From: Schoenoplectus triqueter
Lineage: Eukaryota > Streptophyta > Magnoliopsida > Poales > Cyperaceae
Length of the DNA stretch: 64,000 nucleotides
Reading direction: 5' to 3'
Assembly: GCA_964058805.1 (NCBI GenBank)
Contig: CAXKVV010002150.1
Coordinates: 1-64,000 of the forward strand
The number at the start of each line of letters is the position of its first letter. Positions within the stretch are counted from its first letter, which is position 1. Made by a program: the position numbers and the translations under genes. Of this stretch, positions 10,627-20,963 are shown in pieces. The notes beneath the pieces are model-generated. The model had not been told where the DNA came from and ran no database searches. It saw only the letters and a program-made list of their open reading frames with translations.

Positions 10627-12060
10627 CCTGTTTGATTGTTCTGAATCAGATACAAAAAACAAGGTTGTTCCAATAAGAAATTTATTTTAGTTAGTTGTTT
10701 AACAAAACTTGCTCATGTTACTTCGACCTGGTTCATGCGATTTGTTTTGGTTGTAACTGTACGACATAAATTTAATTAAGTTGCCTAACAACTCTGCACG
10801 TTCATGCTTAATTCGTTGGCTCAATTTTCTTATTTGCACATGTGCATGGCTTAATCATTTCTATGGTATTTAGATTTTTCATATGCTTTTCCTTCAAATG
10901 GTGCACATACAACTACTAGGTACCATATTTATTATTTTATTTTTTTTGTGTTTACATACATCCGATTGTTATCACGACGGTGATAAATTAAAAAGCTCAA
11001 GCAAAGTTTCATGATCATGGCATTTGAATATCGGTATAAATAGTTTTATATTCGAAGAGGCAAGTGAGAAGAAATTTCTAGAGTTCTCTAAACTTATTAT
11101 TCAACTTCTTTGTAAGGATCGTTTTTTTTATAATTTATTATATGTCAATCTTGTCTAATTTAGTAACAAACTAAAAAGAAGATATATTTGTGAAGAATTG
11201 CATGATTAAAGCTCAATATTGCAAGAAAACAGAAATTAAGTTGACAAAAAAAATAGCCATTCAAGGTTCGGAGCATCATTAAAAAAGCCAATAAAATTGA
11301 CTATGAATTATTTGCCTTTGATTTTCACTCGCAAAAGGTCATAACTGCCATAATAATTTCTTAAAAGAAAATTTGATCGAATTACTGAATTCCATTGATA
11401 CCTTCCTCTCTCTCTTTTTTGCAGAAGGTGCTTTTCTCTTATTGATGCTCTCTAGAGGTGTAAGAAAAATTTATAATTGCGATTTGATTTTAGCTTGAGT
11501 TTGATTTATTCGATTAGATTTTTTTTCAATTTGATTTAATTTGATAATTTTTTAATGAACTAGTTTGAGTTTAATTTTTATTATTTATACATATTTTAAC
11601 TATTTAGTCAATAATATAATTATTTTATTATAATATTAATAAATATTATTTTATTCAAGTTTGAATATAATATTAATAAAATATTAATTATTTTAGCTCT
11701 GAATAATATGAAATATAATATTAAAATAATTGAGTTTGTTATATCAGTTTGAATTGATTTAGCTCGAGTTCGATTTAGTTCATTTCGAGTTAATTTGAAT
11801 TTATTTCAAATCAAACTTAACACTAATTAGTTTGATGCGAATACAATTCATTTGAAGTATTGCTCTCTCTCTCTTCCTATTAATCAATTCCTTGATCAAC
11901 TGATCGATTTATGATGAATGTGACTTCACTGCTGGTGGAGGAATATTCAACAGTTCCACGGCTCATTAATTGCGATGAATTAATATTCAACCACATATAC
12001 TTTGATTATATAAAAAAATACTATACATAAATAACAACTCGTCAGTTGATGTAGAAAAAG
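10627..12060. other. Gene-free AT-rich stretch
   Basis: No gene is seen. About 11455-11850 is rich in GAGTTTGATTT-like words, recalling the interior of the hAT-like element at 6590, and may be a decayed relative; no clear ends were found. The second copy is 50035-51468. Confidence 0.4.
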
Positions 12061-12720
12061 TTTATTTTTAGTCCCTCAACGATTGTGTTCTGTTCAAATT
12101 GCCCCTAAATTATTTTTAGGTTCAAATAAATCCTTAAAATTTGATTTGATACAACGTAGTCCACTAATCCTTCTCTTAGGTTATGAACTTGATTGACTAA
12201 CTGGCTGGCTGGATGCAGTGGGGGAGCCAGAAATATATATCACATGTATCATTTAATATAAATAAATTATTTTTGTTGTTTTTTATTGATCTAAAATATG
12301 AGTGGCGTCAATAATGATAATATAAATGAAATATTTATGAGTTTAAATTGGTAGAAAAATAATAAAAATAAATATAAATTATTATTATCAAGTATTAAAT
12401 CAAAGATAATTTAAAAAATCAGTAATATGAGTTGCACCTACAATCTTCTATATTCGCTGTGGGCTGGATGCCTTGTTTCAAATCTCATGTTACTTTGCTC
12501 GTGAAAGATTGCTATTAGAAAGAAAAGAGATCTACTCTTTCTACTCGGTTCTCTTATTCTTGTTCCCATTATATAAAACGGACTCTCCTATCGCTATTTT
12601 CTCAAACTGTTTCTTTTGTACGACTTTCAATTTTGTCTCTGAATCAACTATTAAATTCAACATGTTTAGTTTATTTGTATGCTTATGCAGGTATATATAT
12701 AGAGAGATAATAAAGGTACT

Positions 12721-13108
12721 GTGAGTTAAAGTTCACGGAGGTTTTCCGTGAGCTTAGCTCAAAAAATATATCAAATCATCTTAAAATTTTAATTTATCAT
12801 TCTCATTAAATTATTTATATGAAAATCTCATGGGATGCAAAAATTTGGAGCGTTTTGAGTTTTTTAAGTCGTGGTTTTTAATTTTTGAAAATCAGCTCTA
12901 ATAATAATAATAATATATTCATTACTTGAACATCATTTTAAAAAATTAAAAATGGTGACTTAAAAAAAACTCAAAACACTCCAAATTTTTGCATCCCACA
13001 AGATTTTTATATAAAAAATTTAATGAAAATGATAAATTAAAATTTCGAGATGATTTGATATGTTTTTTGAGTTAAGCTCACGGAAGACCTCCGTGAGCTT
13101 AAACTCAC
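12721..13108. mobile_element. Foldback MITE, 388 bp, long inverted arms
   Basis: Arms of nearly 200 bp begin GTGAGTTAAAGTTCACGGAG at the left, and the right end reads the near-complement (AAGCTTAAACTCAC-like). Shared blocks include TATCAAATCATCT, GGGATGCAAAAATTTGGAG and GTTTTGAGTTTTTT. Arm tips contain nested small hairpins (CACGGA..TCCGTG). The element lies directly beside an AT microsatellite. A TA-type target is possible but not proven. Confidence 0.7.
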
Positions 13109-13116
13109 GATATATT

Positions 13117-13120
<4 letters not shown>

Positions 13121-13160
<40 letters not shown>
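13121..13160. repeat. AT microsatellite, 20 units
   Basis: Twenty uninterrupted AT units lie beside the foldback MITE. The copy at 52529-52568 has exactly the same length, which is notable for such a mutable tract. Confidence 0.95.
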
Positions 13161-13165
<5 letters not shown>

Positions 13166-13739
13166 GACTACTCCACCGATTTCAATGAAATTATTGGAAA
13201 CTATTACATCTTATAAGAATTAGAACCGGTACCAACACTGATACCAATCTAACTAAAAGTTTTGAATGCTAAACAAACAGAACAATTTATTTATGCAAGT
13301 ATACTTAATTAATGTGTTTCATAAAAGCTTCAAACATTAGATATGTATCAGTTTTTTTTAATTGATTTGAGAAATTAAATTTGTTGAATTTGAGAGGGGG
13401 GGGGGAGAGGAGGGAATGAGGGAGAGATTGTGATGAAGTTTTAGAAAATAAAATAAAATACGAAGCATAAGAGAGAGGTGGCCTGGGTCCAAGCCACATG
13501 AATGGAGAAGAGAGCCAGTGAAGCGTGACATGACGGGGGAATTAAGAGAGACGTGGCTTAACAGTAAAATCTAACGAGAGGGTTCATTCAATCAAATCAA
13601 AGAGTTTAAGGATTTATTTGAACTAAAAAATAATTTAAGAGTCAATTTTAATCAAACACAATAGTATAATTTAGTGAAAATGGTAGTTGCATGGCCAGAT
13701 ATTGAGTGTGGGGATCAGAAATAGAGATCAATGAGGTAA

Positions 13740-13950
13740 ACGGACGGGTCGAATCGAGTGGGTCAGTTTGATTTTTTTAAAAATTCACGTCCGTTGTGTT
13801 AATTTGAGTGTTGATATTTTTTAATTTTTTAGATTAATTTTAGTTATATTGTAAACTATTTAAATTTTGGTTGGATGAAGTTGAGTTGGGTCAGATTAAT
13901 TTGATTTTTTTAAAATAGGTCACGTCAAGTTCAGCCCGAGTCAGATCAGG
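13740..13950. repeat. Degenerate repeat related to 2930-3115
   Basis: It shares GTCAGATTAATTTGA followed by a T/A run, and TTTTAGATT blocks, with 2930-3115. The Copia element inserted a few bases to its right. No ends or coding capacity are seen. The second copy is 53148-53358. Confidence 0.4.
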
Positions 13951-13965
13951 AGCGTTTGTCGTTAG

Positions 13966-14367
13966 TGTAATATTTAACGGATAAAATTTACAAGTTGCTC
14001 CGTTAATCTTCGTGCGGAAGCGGTTCTGACCAATACAGCACTATCACTGGTTCTACAAGAAATCACGAGCCGAAGCCGGAAGCCTTGCGTTTTCCACAAC
14101 CTAAATTCTTCAAGTCTTAACAGAGTATCTTTTCTCTTTCTCTCTCTCTCTTTGATAATAGTGACAGATTCGTTTTCTGATCATCTGTGAGAGAGAGTAT
14201 ACTAGTGTATATTTATAAGCCAACGCATCTGCTCAATACACTTGTTCAATGCACCTCTCCAGTGCACCTGTTCAATGCACCTCTCTAGTGCATCTGTTCA
14301 ATCTTATAACGGGTTGGGTTTGGATTCGGGTTTCCCATAATGGGCGTACTGATAATTAAATCCAACA
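13966..14367 (-). repeat. 3' LTR of the Copia element
   Basis: 402 bp; it is 3' relative to the minus-strand coding frame. It contains a CT-rich tract and a short internal repeat of TGTTCAATGCACCTCTC-type words. The second copy is 53374-53775. Confidence 0.95.
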
Positions 14368-14377
14368 TCTCCCACTC
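14368..14377 (-). other. Polypurine tract
   Basis: It reads GAGTGGGAGA on the minus strand, directly abutting the 3' LTR, as expected for the plus-strand primer. It is purine-rich with one T. The second copy is 53776-53785. Confidence 0.75.
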
Positions 14378-15461
14378 GCACAAAATGGAAGACCCGATAT
14401 AAACTAAGAGTATATATAATTTCTTATCTCTGTTAAAATTCATACAAGAAAATAGGCCGTGACCAGCATATTTGAATTTGAGAGCATATGTTGTTATCCA
14501 ACTGTTAGGTATGTATAACAACATCTAAGTAGAGTAAATATGCAGTACCCCAGATCATCTAATCATATTTTAAGTATAATATGATCTCTTTTATTTATTG
14601 ATACATCCATACTTATATATTCACAATCATGTCACATAAACATAATTGGTGCACCAGTGAATATAAATAAATATGATACTATAATGATCTTTTTCTTTTA
14701 TCTAAAATCTCTTCATTCCAAAACAATTGTTATCCAGATATGTTTCATTAGACCGCATCAATCATGATCATTGATAACATTCTAAAATAACTAATTGAAA
14801 TGAAACTTCAAGTATTTAGTAAAAAATCAAAGAGTACTATGAGATTCTTTTTATCTCACGGGTCTCACACAACAAAGAAGCAGAGATCATATCTTCTGTT
14901 ACCCTATTGGTCAATTGCACATATGGTATGAAACATATGCTATGGTATTATTCTCCATTTTCTTATGGAGCGTATGTCTAAACTAAAATTTAATACCATA
15001 CAAGTGATAGTTCAGATATATATAAAATATCTAACTTGAGTCCACAACTCTACTTACTTTTAAATACAATAACAAGACTCCCACTTGGCATAAGACAGTT
15101 AAGGTAAATAGTGGGTATTTCACCTTCGGTCATAATTGTAATTCATATGACCTCATCTTGATTCTTTATCAAGGCGATATTATTTTAAGCACTTTGCTCT
15201 CACGTTTTGTATCATATTTAGCTTAAAACTAATCTCATTTCTATGTACTACAAAGACATAGAAGCGATTGCCTGTGTGAGAAGACCAATCAACTGTCTGA
15301 CATACCTTTTATTTTATATCTCATCTCATGTGTTATGCTAAATATACTGATATTAAATAATTTATAACAATCATCACATAAATGAATTAAGAAAATAGCA
15401 TCCATTGCATTTATCCCATAAATATAAATATACATGATATATTATTCAATAAAATATAAAA
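14378..15461 (-). other. Copia 3' non-coding region
   Basis: About 1.1 kb lies between the Gag-Pol stop and the polypurine tract. It is AT-rich with no domain-bearing frame. The second copy is 53786-54869. Confidence 0.7.
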
Positions 15462-18400
15462 TCATAATCTACGTAACCCTAGAGATTTGACATGACCAAC
15501 AAACATATCTCTAGGTATTGCCTTTGTAAAAGGATCCGCCACCATTTTGTGTGTAGATATATACTGCATGCAAACTTGCTTTTTCGCCACCATGTCTCTA
15601 ACGAAGTTATACTTAGTATCAATGTGTTTGGTTTTTGAATGATACTTGGGATCTTTTGTATAAGCGATCGCTGCCTGACTATCACTATGTACTAACACTG
15701 GGTCAGTTTCATTCTCACAGAAACCCAAGTGATTTAAAAATCTTCTAAGCCAAACTGCTTCTTGTACTGCTGCTGAAAATGCCACAAATTCAGCTTCCAT
15801 TGTGGATAAGGATATACAACTCTGTTTCTTACTACTCCAAGAGATGACTCCATTATTAAGTAAGAAAACATAACCAGAGGTAGATTTTCTTTCATCTAAA
15901 TCTCCTCCCCAGTCAGCATCTGCATAACCCATGAGTTGTAGATTTTCTCCTTGAAAACATAATGAATAATCTGCAGTACCTTTCAGATACCTAAGTATTC
16001 TTTTTACTGCTTTCCAATGGGACTGTCCTGGATTAGCTTGATATCTACTCACCATTCCAACGGCGAAACTGATATCCGGTCTAGTACACATCATAGCATA
16101 CATAAGACTGCCTACAGCACTTGAGTAAGGAATTTTTTTCATTTGTGCTTTTTCATCTAGAGTCTTTGGACACATTCTTAAGCTAAGACCTTCGCCTTTT
16201 GCTATAGGAGTATCAATGGATTTACAGTCTTGCATATGAAACTTTTCAAGTACTTTTCTGATGTAATGCTCTTGTGATAGAGCTAACATCTTCTTGGAAC
16301 GATCTCTTTCAATCTTCACTCCAAGAATATATGCTGCTTCACCCATATCTTTCATATCAAAATTGGAGGATAACCATTCTTTAATAGTTTTCACATACTC
16401 CTTATTGTTACTAGCCAACAGTATGTCATCCACATAAAGTGATAGTATCACAAATTTATTTTTGGATCTCTTAACATACACGCAGTGATCTTCATCAATC
16501 ATTTTAAAATCGAATGATATGATAGCTTGATGAAATCGAATGTACCATTGTCTGGAAGATTGTTTGAGACCATAAATAGATCTCAATAATTTGCACACTT
16601 TGTGCTCTTGACCTTCAACAACAAAGCTTGCAGGTTGTTCCATATATATCTCTTCTTCCAGATTGCCATTTAGAAATGCGGTTTTGACATCCATTTGATG
16701 CAACTCCAAATCTAAACCGGCAACAATAGCTAGTATCAATCGTATAGAAGTAAATCTCACAACAGGAGAGAAAGTTTCTTCATAGTCTATCCCTTCTTGT
16801 TGTGTATACCCCTTAGCAACAAGGCGTGCCTTATATCTGTCAATTGAGCCGTCAGCTAGACGTTTAATCTTGAGAACCCATTTGTTCCCAATTGCCTTAC
16901 GTCCTTCTGGGAGATCAACTAATTCCCAAACATTATTTGATCTCATTGACTCCATTTCTTCTTCCATTGCTTTCATCCATTTCTCTTTAGCGGGACAAGT
17001 AAGAGCCTCTCGAATATTTGTTGGCTCTTCTTCATCTTGCATGACAATCATGTAAGATTCATTCTCAATTGGAAAATGACGTTTAGGAACTCTAGCACGG
17101 TTGCTCTGCCTAATTTGTGATTGTGCTGAGCTTGGCTCGGCATCATCTCCTAATTTTCTCCCACTTGGATGAGATACTGTTGGAGGTTCAGGAATATGCA
17201 CTAAACGATTTGCAACAATCAAATCATTTTGTTCATCTACCTCATATAAAGAAAAATCCTGAACTATCTCACCCTTTTTTGGAAATTCATTTTCTAAGAA
17301 AATGACATCTCGTGACTCAAATTCTGTTACACTCCCACTTGATTGTTCACCAATGAACACATAACCTTTGGAATGTTCAGAGTATCGTATAAATATACTC
17401 TTTTTACCTCGTGGACCTAATTTACCATGCTGATGAGACATATCATGAACAAAAGCAGCACATCCCCAAGGTCTCAGATTACTAAGATCTGGTTTTCTAT
17501 TATTCCAAAGTTCGTAAGGAGTAGAAGAAACAGATTTAGAGGGTACACGGTTTAGAATATAAACAGCAGTCAACAATGCATCACCCCAAAAAGTGATTGG
17601 CAGATTTGCTTGAACCATCATTGACCTAACCATTTCTAAAAGAGTTCGATTTCTCCTTTCAGCTACTCCATTTTGTTGTGGAGTATATGGTATGGTCAAT
17701 TGCCTAAGTATTCCTTTTTCTTCGCACATTTGTTTGAATTCATCAGATAAATATTCGCGACCACGATCCGTTCTTAAGGCCTTAACCTTTCTGTCTAATT
17801 GATTTTCAACAAAAATAATAAACTTCTTAAAGCATGCTAGAGCTTCAGATTTATGAGATATCAAATAGACATAACCGTATCGTGTATAATCATCAATGAA
17901 GGTGATAAAATATCTACCTCCATGTCGTGCCCTCACATTCATTGGTCCACAAATGTCTGAATGAATTAATTGCAATGGAAATTCAGATCTAGTTCCGGTT
18001 CCGAATGGTTTTCTTGCCATTTTTCCTTTTAAACAATTTTCACATGTTGGTAGACTAACCCGTTCAAGATGGCCTAGTAAGCCTTCTTTGGCTAATCTAT
18101 CCATCCTTAGTTGTCCAATATGACCTAATCTCATATGCCATACATTCACATCAGTATTATCATTAGCATATGTAATTAAAGAAAAATGAGTATTATAAGA
18201 AGTCATTATATTAACAACATCTAAAATGATAAAACCATTCGATACATATCCATAACCATAACATACATCATCCAGATACAACTTAATACTAGTACTGCAC
18301 ATGTTCAAAGTAAATCCAAATCTAAGAAGAACAACAACAGATACAAGATTTCGTCGAATTTCAGGTGCAAAGAGAACATCATGTAAGAGAAGGGTTCGAC

Positions 18401-19496
18401 CATCACGCATATCCAACTTGCATGTGCCTATACCCTTGACCGGTACACGAGAATTATTTCCTACATAAAGCCATTTTGATCCTTGAGGAATTCGACGAAA
18501 ATCCACAAACAAGTCACGATCTTTGGCTACATGGTCTGTTGCCCCTGAGTCTACAGTCCACAAAGGATAAGAATCAGCCATAAAAACAGAACTGGAAACA
18601 TATGAAAAATATGAAATATTTTCTATTATCTGTACCTTGCGGGGCTCATTGCATTCACGAGCATAGTGACCTTTCTTGCCACAATTGAAACATTTGATCT
18701 TGGCCTTGTTATGCTTCTTAGAACTATTCTGAGAAGCCTTTCCCTTGCCATGATTCTGCCCCTTATACTTTTTCTCTTGCTTTCCCTTTCCCTTGCCATA
18801 ATTTGACTTACGTTTCTGACCTTGTCCTCCATGAGAACTTGAACCGGCCAAATGCACAGTAGTTTCAGTTTCCTGAGGTTTTGATGCCTCAATACGATCT
18901 TCCTCAAGTTCTAAATGCCTGACAGCATCGTTGAGAGTTTTAATACCCTCATTATGAGTTAAATTCACTTTCATGTGTTCCCATGTATAAGGAAGTGAAC
19001 GAATCACTGCTTGAACCTGCTGTTCATCAGTCAAAATATGGCCAGCATCCTTCAACTCACTAATCATATTCGACATCTCCCTGAGATGTTGACGCATGCT
19101 GTGATTAGGACGCTTCTTGTAAGTGTCAAATTTGATGGTGAGTTGTCTCAGTTTGGTAACAGAAGTTCCACCAAACTTCTGCTTCAAAGCAAGCCACATC
19201 TCTTTGGCAACTTCATGTTGTCTGAACTCACGCATCACATCATTTTCCATACTGCTCAACAACGTAATGCGAGCAATGGAGTTCTTCTTTTTCCATGATT
19301 CAAATGCAGCACTGTCACTAATGTGCTTGGGAGTTGTACCTTTCTCTGGTTCAGTTAGAATATGATCCAGGACCGTAAGAACCTCTTGTTCTTCCAGGAC
19401 ATACTGAATTTTCATGGCCCAAATTTCATAATTTTCGCCATTCAGTTTTTCACCCTTATTAAGTTCTGCCACAATATTTCTAGATGCAGATGCCAT
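15462..19496 (-). CDS. Copia Gag-Pol polyprotein, intact, 1344 aa
   Basis: A single frame encodes every retrotransposon function. The UBN2-type Gag domain spans about residues 1-205. A basic linker leads to the CCHC zinc knuckle C269, C272, H277, C282. The aspartic protease carries DSGA at 316-319. The integrase zinc motif is H454, H459, C485, C488, and its catalytic triad is D514, D577, E613 with 35 residues between the last two. Reverse transcriptase has QMDVKTAFLNG (934-944) and YVDD (1021-1024). RNase H residues are likely D1193, E1234 and D1272. No stop or frameshift interrupts the frame. Small departures from the usual family pattern are R704 where IFIGYS normally has G, and S at GLKQSSRQW where P is usual. 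Gag and Pol share one frame, so processing would depend on the encoded protease. Confidence 0.97.
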   Translation of the reverse strand: MASASRNIVAELNKGEKLNGENYEIWAMKIQYVLEEQEVLTVLDHILTEPEKGTTPKHISDSAAFESWKKKNSIARITLLSSMENDVMREFRQHEVAKEMWLALKQKFGGTSVTKLRQLTIKFDTYKKRPNHSMRQHLREMSNMISELKDAGHILTDEQQVQAVIRSLPYTWEHMKVNLTHNEGIKTLNDAVRHLELEEDRIEASKPQETETTVHLAGSSSHGGQGQKRKSNYGKGKGKQEKKYKGQNHGKGKASQNSSKKHNKAKIKCFNCGKKGHYARECNEPRKVQIIENISYFSYVSSSVFMADSYPLWTVDSGATDHVAKDRDLFVDFRRIPQGSKWLYVGNNSRVPVKGIGTCKLDMRDGRTLLLHDVLFAPEIRRNLVSVVVLLRFGFTLNMCSTSIKLYLDDVCYGYGYVSNGFIILDVVNIMTSYNTHFSLITYANDNTDVNVWHMRLGHIGQLRMDRLAKEGLLGHLERVSLPTCENCLKGKMARKPFGTGTRSEFPLQLIHSDICGPMNVRARHGGRYFITFIDDYTRYGYVYLISHKSEALACFKKFIIFVENQLDRKVKALRTDRGREYLSDEFKQMCEEKGILRQLTIPYTPQQNGVAERRNRTLLEMVRSMMVQANLPITFWGDALLTAVYILNRVPSKSVSSTPYELWNNRKPDLSNLRPWGCAAFVHDMSHQHGKLGPRGKKSIFIRYSEHSKGYVFIGEQSSGSVTEFESRDVIFLENEFPKKGEIVQDFSLYEVDEQNDLIVANRLVHIPEPPTVSHPSGRKLGDDAEPSSAQSQIRQSNRARVPKRHFPIENESYMIVMQDEEEPTNIREALTCPAKEKWMKAMEEEMESMRSNNVWELVDLPEGRKAIGNKWVLKIKRLADGSIDRYKARLVAKGYTQQEGIDYEETFSPVVRFTSIRLILAIVAGLDLELHQMDVKTAFLNGNLEEEIYMEQPASFVVEGQEHKVCKLLRSIYGLKQSSRQWYIRFHQAIISFDFKMIDEDHCVYVKRSKNKFVILSLYVDDILLASNNKEYVKTIKEWLSSNFDMKDMGEAAYILGVKIERDRSKKMLALSQEHYIRKVLEKFHMQDCKSIDTPIAKGEGLSLRMCPKTLDEKAQMKKIPYSSAVGSLMYAMMCTRPDISFAVGMVSRYQANPGQSHWKAVKRILRYLKGTADYSLCFQGENLQLMGYADADWGGDLDERKSTSGYVFLLNNGVISWSSKKQSCISLSTMEAEFVAFSAAVQEAVWLRRFLNHLGFCENETDPVLVHSDSQAAIAYTKDPKYHSKTKHIDTKYNFVRDMVAKKQVCMQYISTHKMVADPFTKAIPRDMFVGHVKSLGLRRL

Positions 19497-20543
19497 TTTG
19501 CTAAGAAATTTAAAAAAAATTAAACTAAGTCAGGACATCACACAATTCTGATGACTTAATATAAATTATTTAATACTTAGCATAACACATATAGTTTTGT
19601 AACAAACTCAAAATAATTTAATAATAATAATATTTATAGATTAAAATCGAAAGATCATCAAATTTCACAATCATCTTTTAATTCTATAAATTTTATTAAT
19701 ATTAATTATTTTAAAGTACAAAACTCCCACAAAAAATTGATAAACAACAAATATATAAATAATAAAAAAATTGAACAATAAAAAAAAATTCGAACTTAAA
19801 ATAATTATTCAGAAAAAAAAAATTCCGAATTTAACAGATGTATATATATAAATGAATCACTATTCTAACACAAGTTGTAGTATGGTGTAGTGGTAAGACC
19901 ATTCTTACTTTAGAGGTCATGGGTTCAAGCCCCAGTGAAAGCAATGTTTCTTTATTTTGCGCGGTTCACTGGATTTATATAGACCAAGTTCATTTAAAAA
20001 ATAATTAAATGAATACAACCAAATGGTCCCCTCTTCCTCTCTCTCCAGCGAAAAAATAAGAAAAAGGATTTGGGATTTGGTACAATTCGGAAGTATAGAA
20101 AAATATCCTTCCCAATCAAGAACCCCTCAGCCCATAAATAGAAAATTTCGCATAAGTCTGGAGCAAAAATTTCTTCTTTGTATGGCTGTGATTTATTTGG
20201 ATTATAAATTTGTCCAACCCAGTTGTACAAGATCCGAAATAAAAGTGTATGTTGATTTCTTTTCACTATTTTGCTATGGATCTCCTAGAAATGCACTTAT
20301 AAAATCTCCAAAAATAGTGAATTTTATAAATATCTTAAAATAACTAAGATTTCACTGAAAAATTTTCAGATTTATAAAAAATTTGCGATTCAAATCTGAA
20401 ATTTATATTTATTTAATTCTGGAATTAAAAAAATAAAATAATTATTTTTTTTATCAAAAATTATCTTATGTAAAACTAATTTTACATATACATAAAATTC
20501 ACTAAAAATAGTGATTTAATAAACCAGAATATATGCTATAAAA
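19497..20543 (-). other. Copia 5' leader
   Basis: About 1.05 kb lies between the primer binding site and Gag. It contains a tRNA-like segment (19874-19943) and a 106-codon open frame (20023-20343), both on the strand opposite to Gag-Pol. The rest is AT-rich. The second copy is 58905-59951. Confidence 0.65.
19874..19943 (+). ncRNA. tRNA-like segment with Pol III A and B boxes (possible SINE head)
   Basis: TGGTGTAGTGG (19883-19893) fits the A box and GGTTCAAGCCC (19922-19932) fits the B box, 28 bp apart. TGGG and CCCA form a T-arm around the canonical loop TTCAAGC. The start GTTGTAGTAT resembles the 5' part of plant tRNA-Asp. The acceptor and anticodon stems do not pair, so this is not a working tRNA. 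It is best read as a tRNA-derived fragment, perhaps a SINE head, lying antisense in the retrotransposon leader. Confidence 0.4.
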
Positions 20544-20555
20544 GCTCTGATACCA
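20544..20555 (-). other. Primer binding site, initiator tRNA-Met
   Basis: It reads TGGTATCAGAGC on the minus strand, one base inside the 5' LTR. It is complementary to the 3' end of plant initiator tRNA-Met, the usual primer for Copia minus-strand synthesis. The second copy is 59952-59963. Confidence 0.93.
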
Positions 20556-20556
20556 A

Positions 20557-20958
20557 TGTAATATTTAACGGATAAAACTTACAAGTTGCTCCGTTAATCT
20601 TCGTGCGGAAGCGGTTCTGACCAATACAGCACTATCACTGGTTCTACAAGAAATCACGAGCCGAAGCCGGAAGCCTTGCGTTTTCCACAACCTAAATTCT
20701 TCAAGTCTTAACAGAGTATCTTTTCTCTTTCTCTCTCTCTCTTTGATAATAGTGACAGATTCGTTTTCTGATCATCTGTGAGAGAGAGTATACTAGTGTA
20801 TATTTATAAGCCAACGCATCTGCTCAATACACTTGTTCAATGCACCTCTCCAGTGCACCTGTTCAATGCACCTCTCTAGTGCATCTGTTCAATCTTATAA
20901 CGGGTTGGGTTTGGATTCGGGTTTCCCATAATGGGCGTACTGATAATTAAATCCAACA
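20557..20958 (-). repeat. 5' LTR of the Copia element
   Basis: 402 bp; it should carry the promoter driving minus-strand transcription. It differs from the 3' LTR only at 20578. The second copy is 59965-60366. Confidence 0.95.
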
Positions 20959-20963
20959 GTTAG

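Larger units (their letters stand above)
12061..13690. repeat. 1.6-kb segment bounded by inverted repeats
   Basis: About 110 bp at the left (from 12061) match the reverse complement of about 13580-13690. Shared words include AAATTATTTTT, then GTTCAAATAAATCCTTAAA, then TTTGATTTGAT. The interior holds a smaller foldback element and an AT microsatellite. This could be a non-autonomous transposon with long inverted ends, or two independent inverted copies of one repeat. No target duplication was identified. Confidence 0.5.
13966..20958 (-). mobile_element. Complete Ty1/Copia LTR retrotransposon, 6993 bp
   Basis: This is a full-length element on the minus strand. Two 402-bp LTRs (TGT..ACA) differ at a single base (13987 T, 20578 C). 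The flanking 5-bp target duplication is GTTAG (13961-13965 and 20959-20963). It has a primer binding site for initiator tRNA-Met, a polypurine tract and one unbroken Gag-Pol frame in Copia order (integrase before reverse transcriptase). Long non-coding leader (about 1.05 kb) and trailer (about 1.1 kb) regions flank the frame. All parts needed for autonomy appear present. The Copia lineage was not assigned. Confidence 0.97.

Noticed and set aside
16870..19365. Plus-strand and alternate-frame open frames over Gag-Pol
   Set aside because: They are shadows of the strongly supported minus-strand polyprotein.
19874..19943. A functional tRNA gene
   Set aside because: Only the D/T-arm signals fit. 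The acceptor and anticodon stems do not pair.
20023..20343. 106-codon plus-strand frame in the Copia leader as a protein gene
   Set aside because: No recognisable domain or conserved motif. It is reported only as part of the antisense leader finding.
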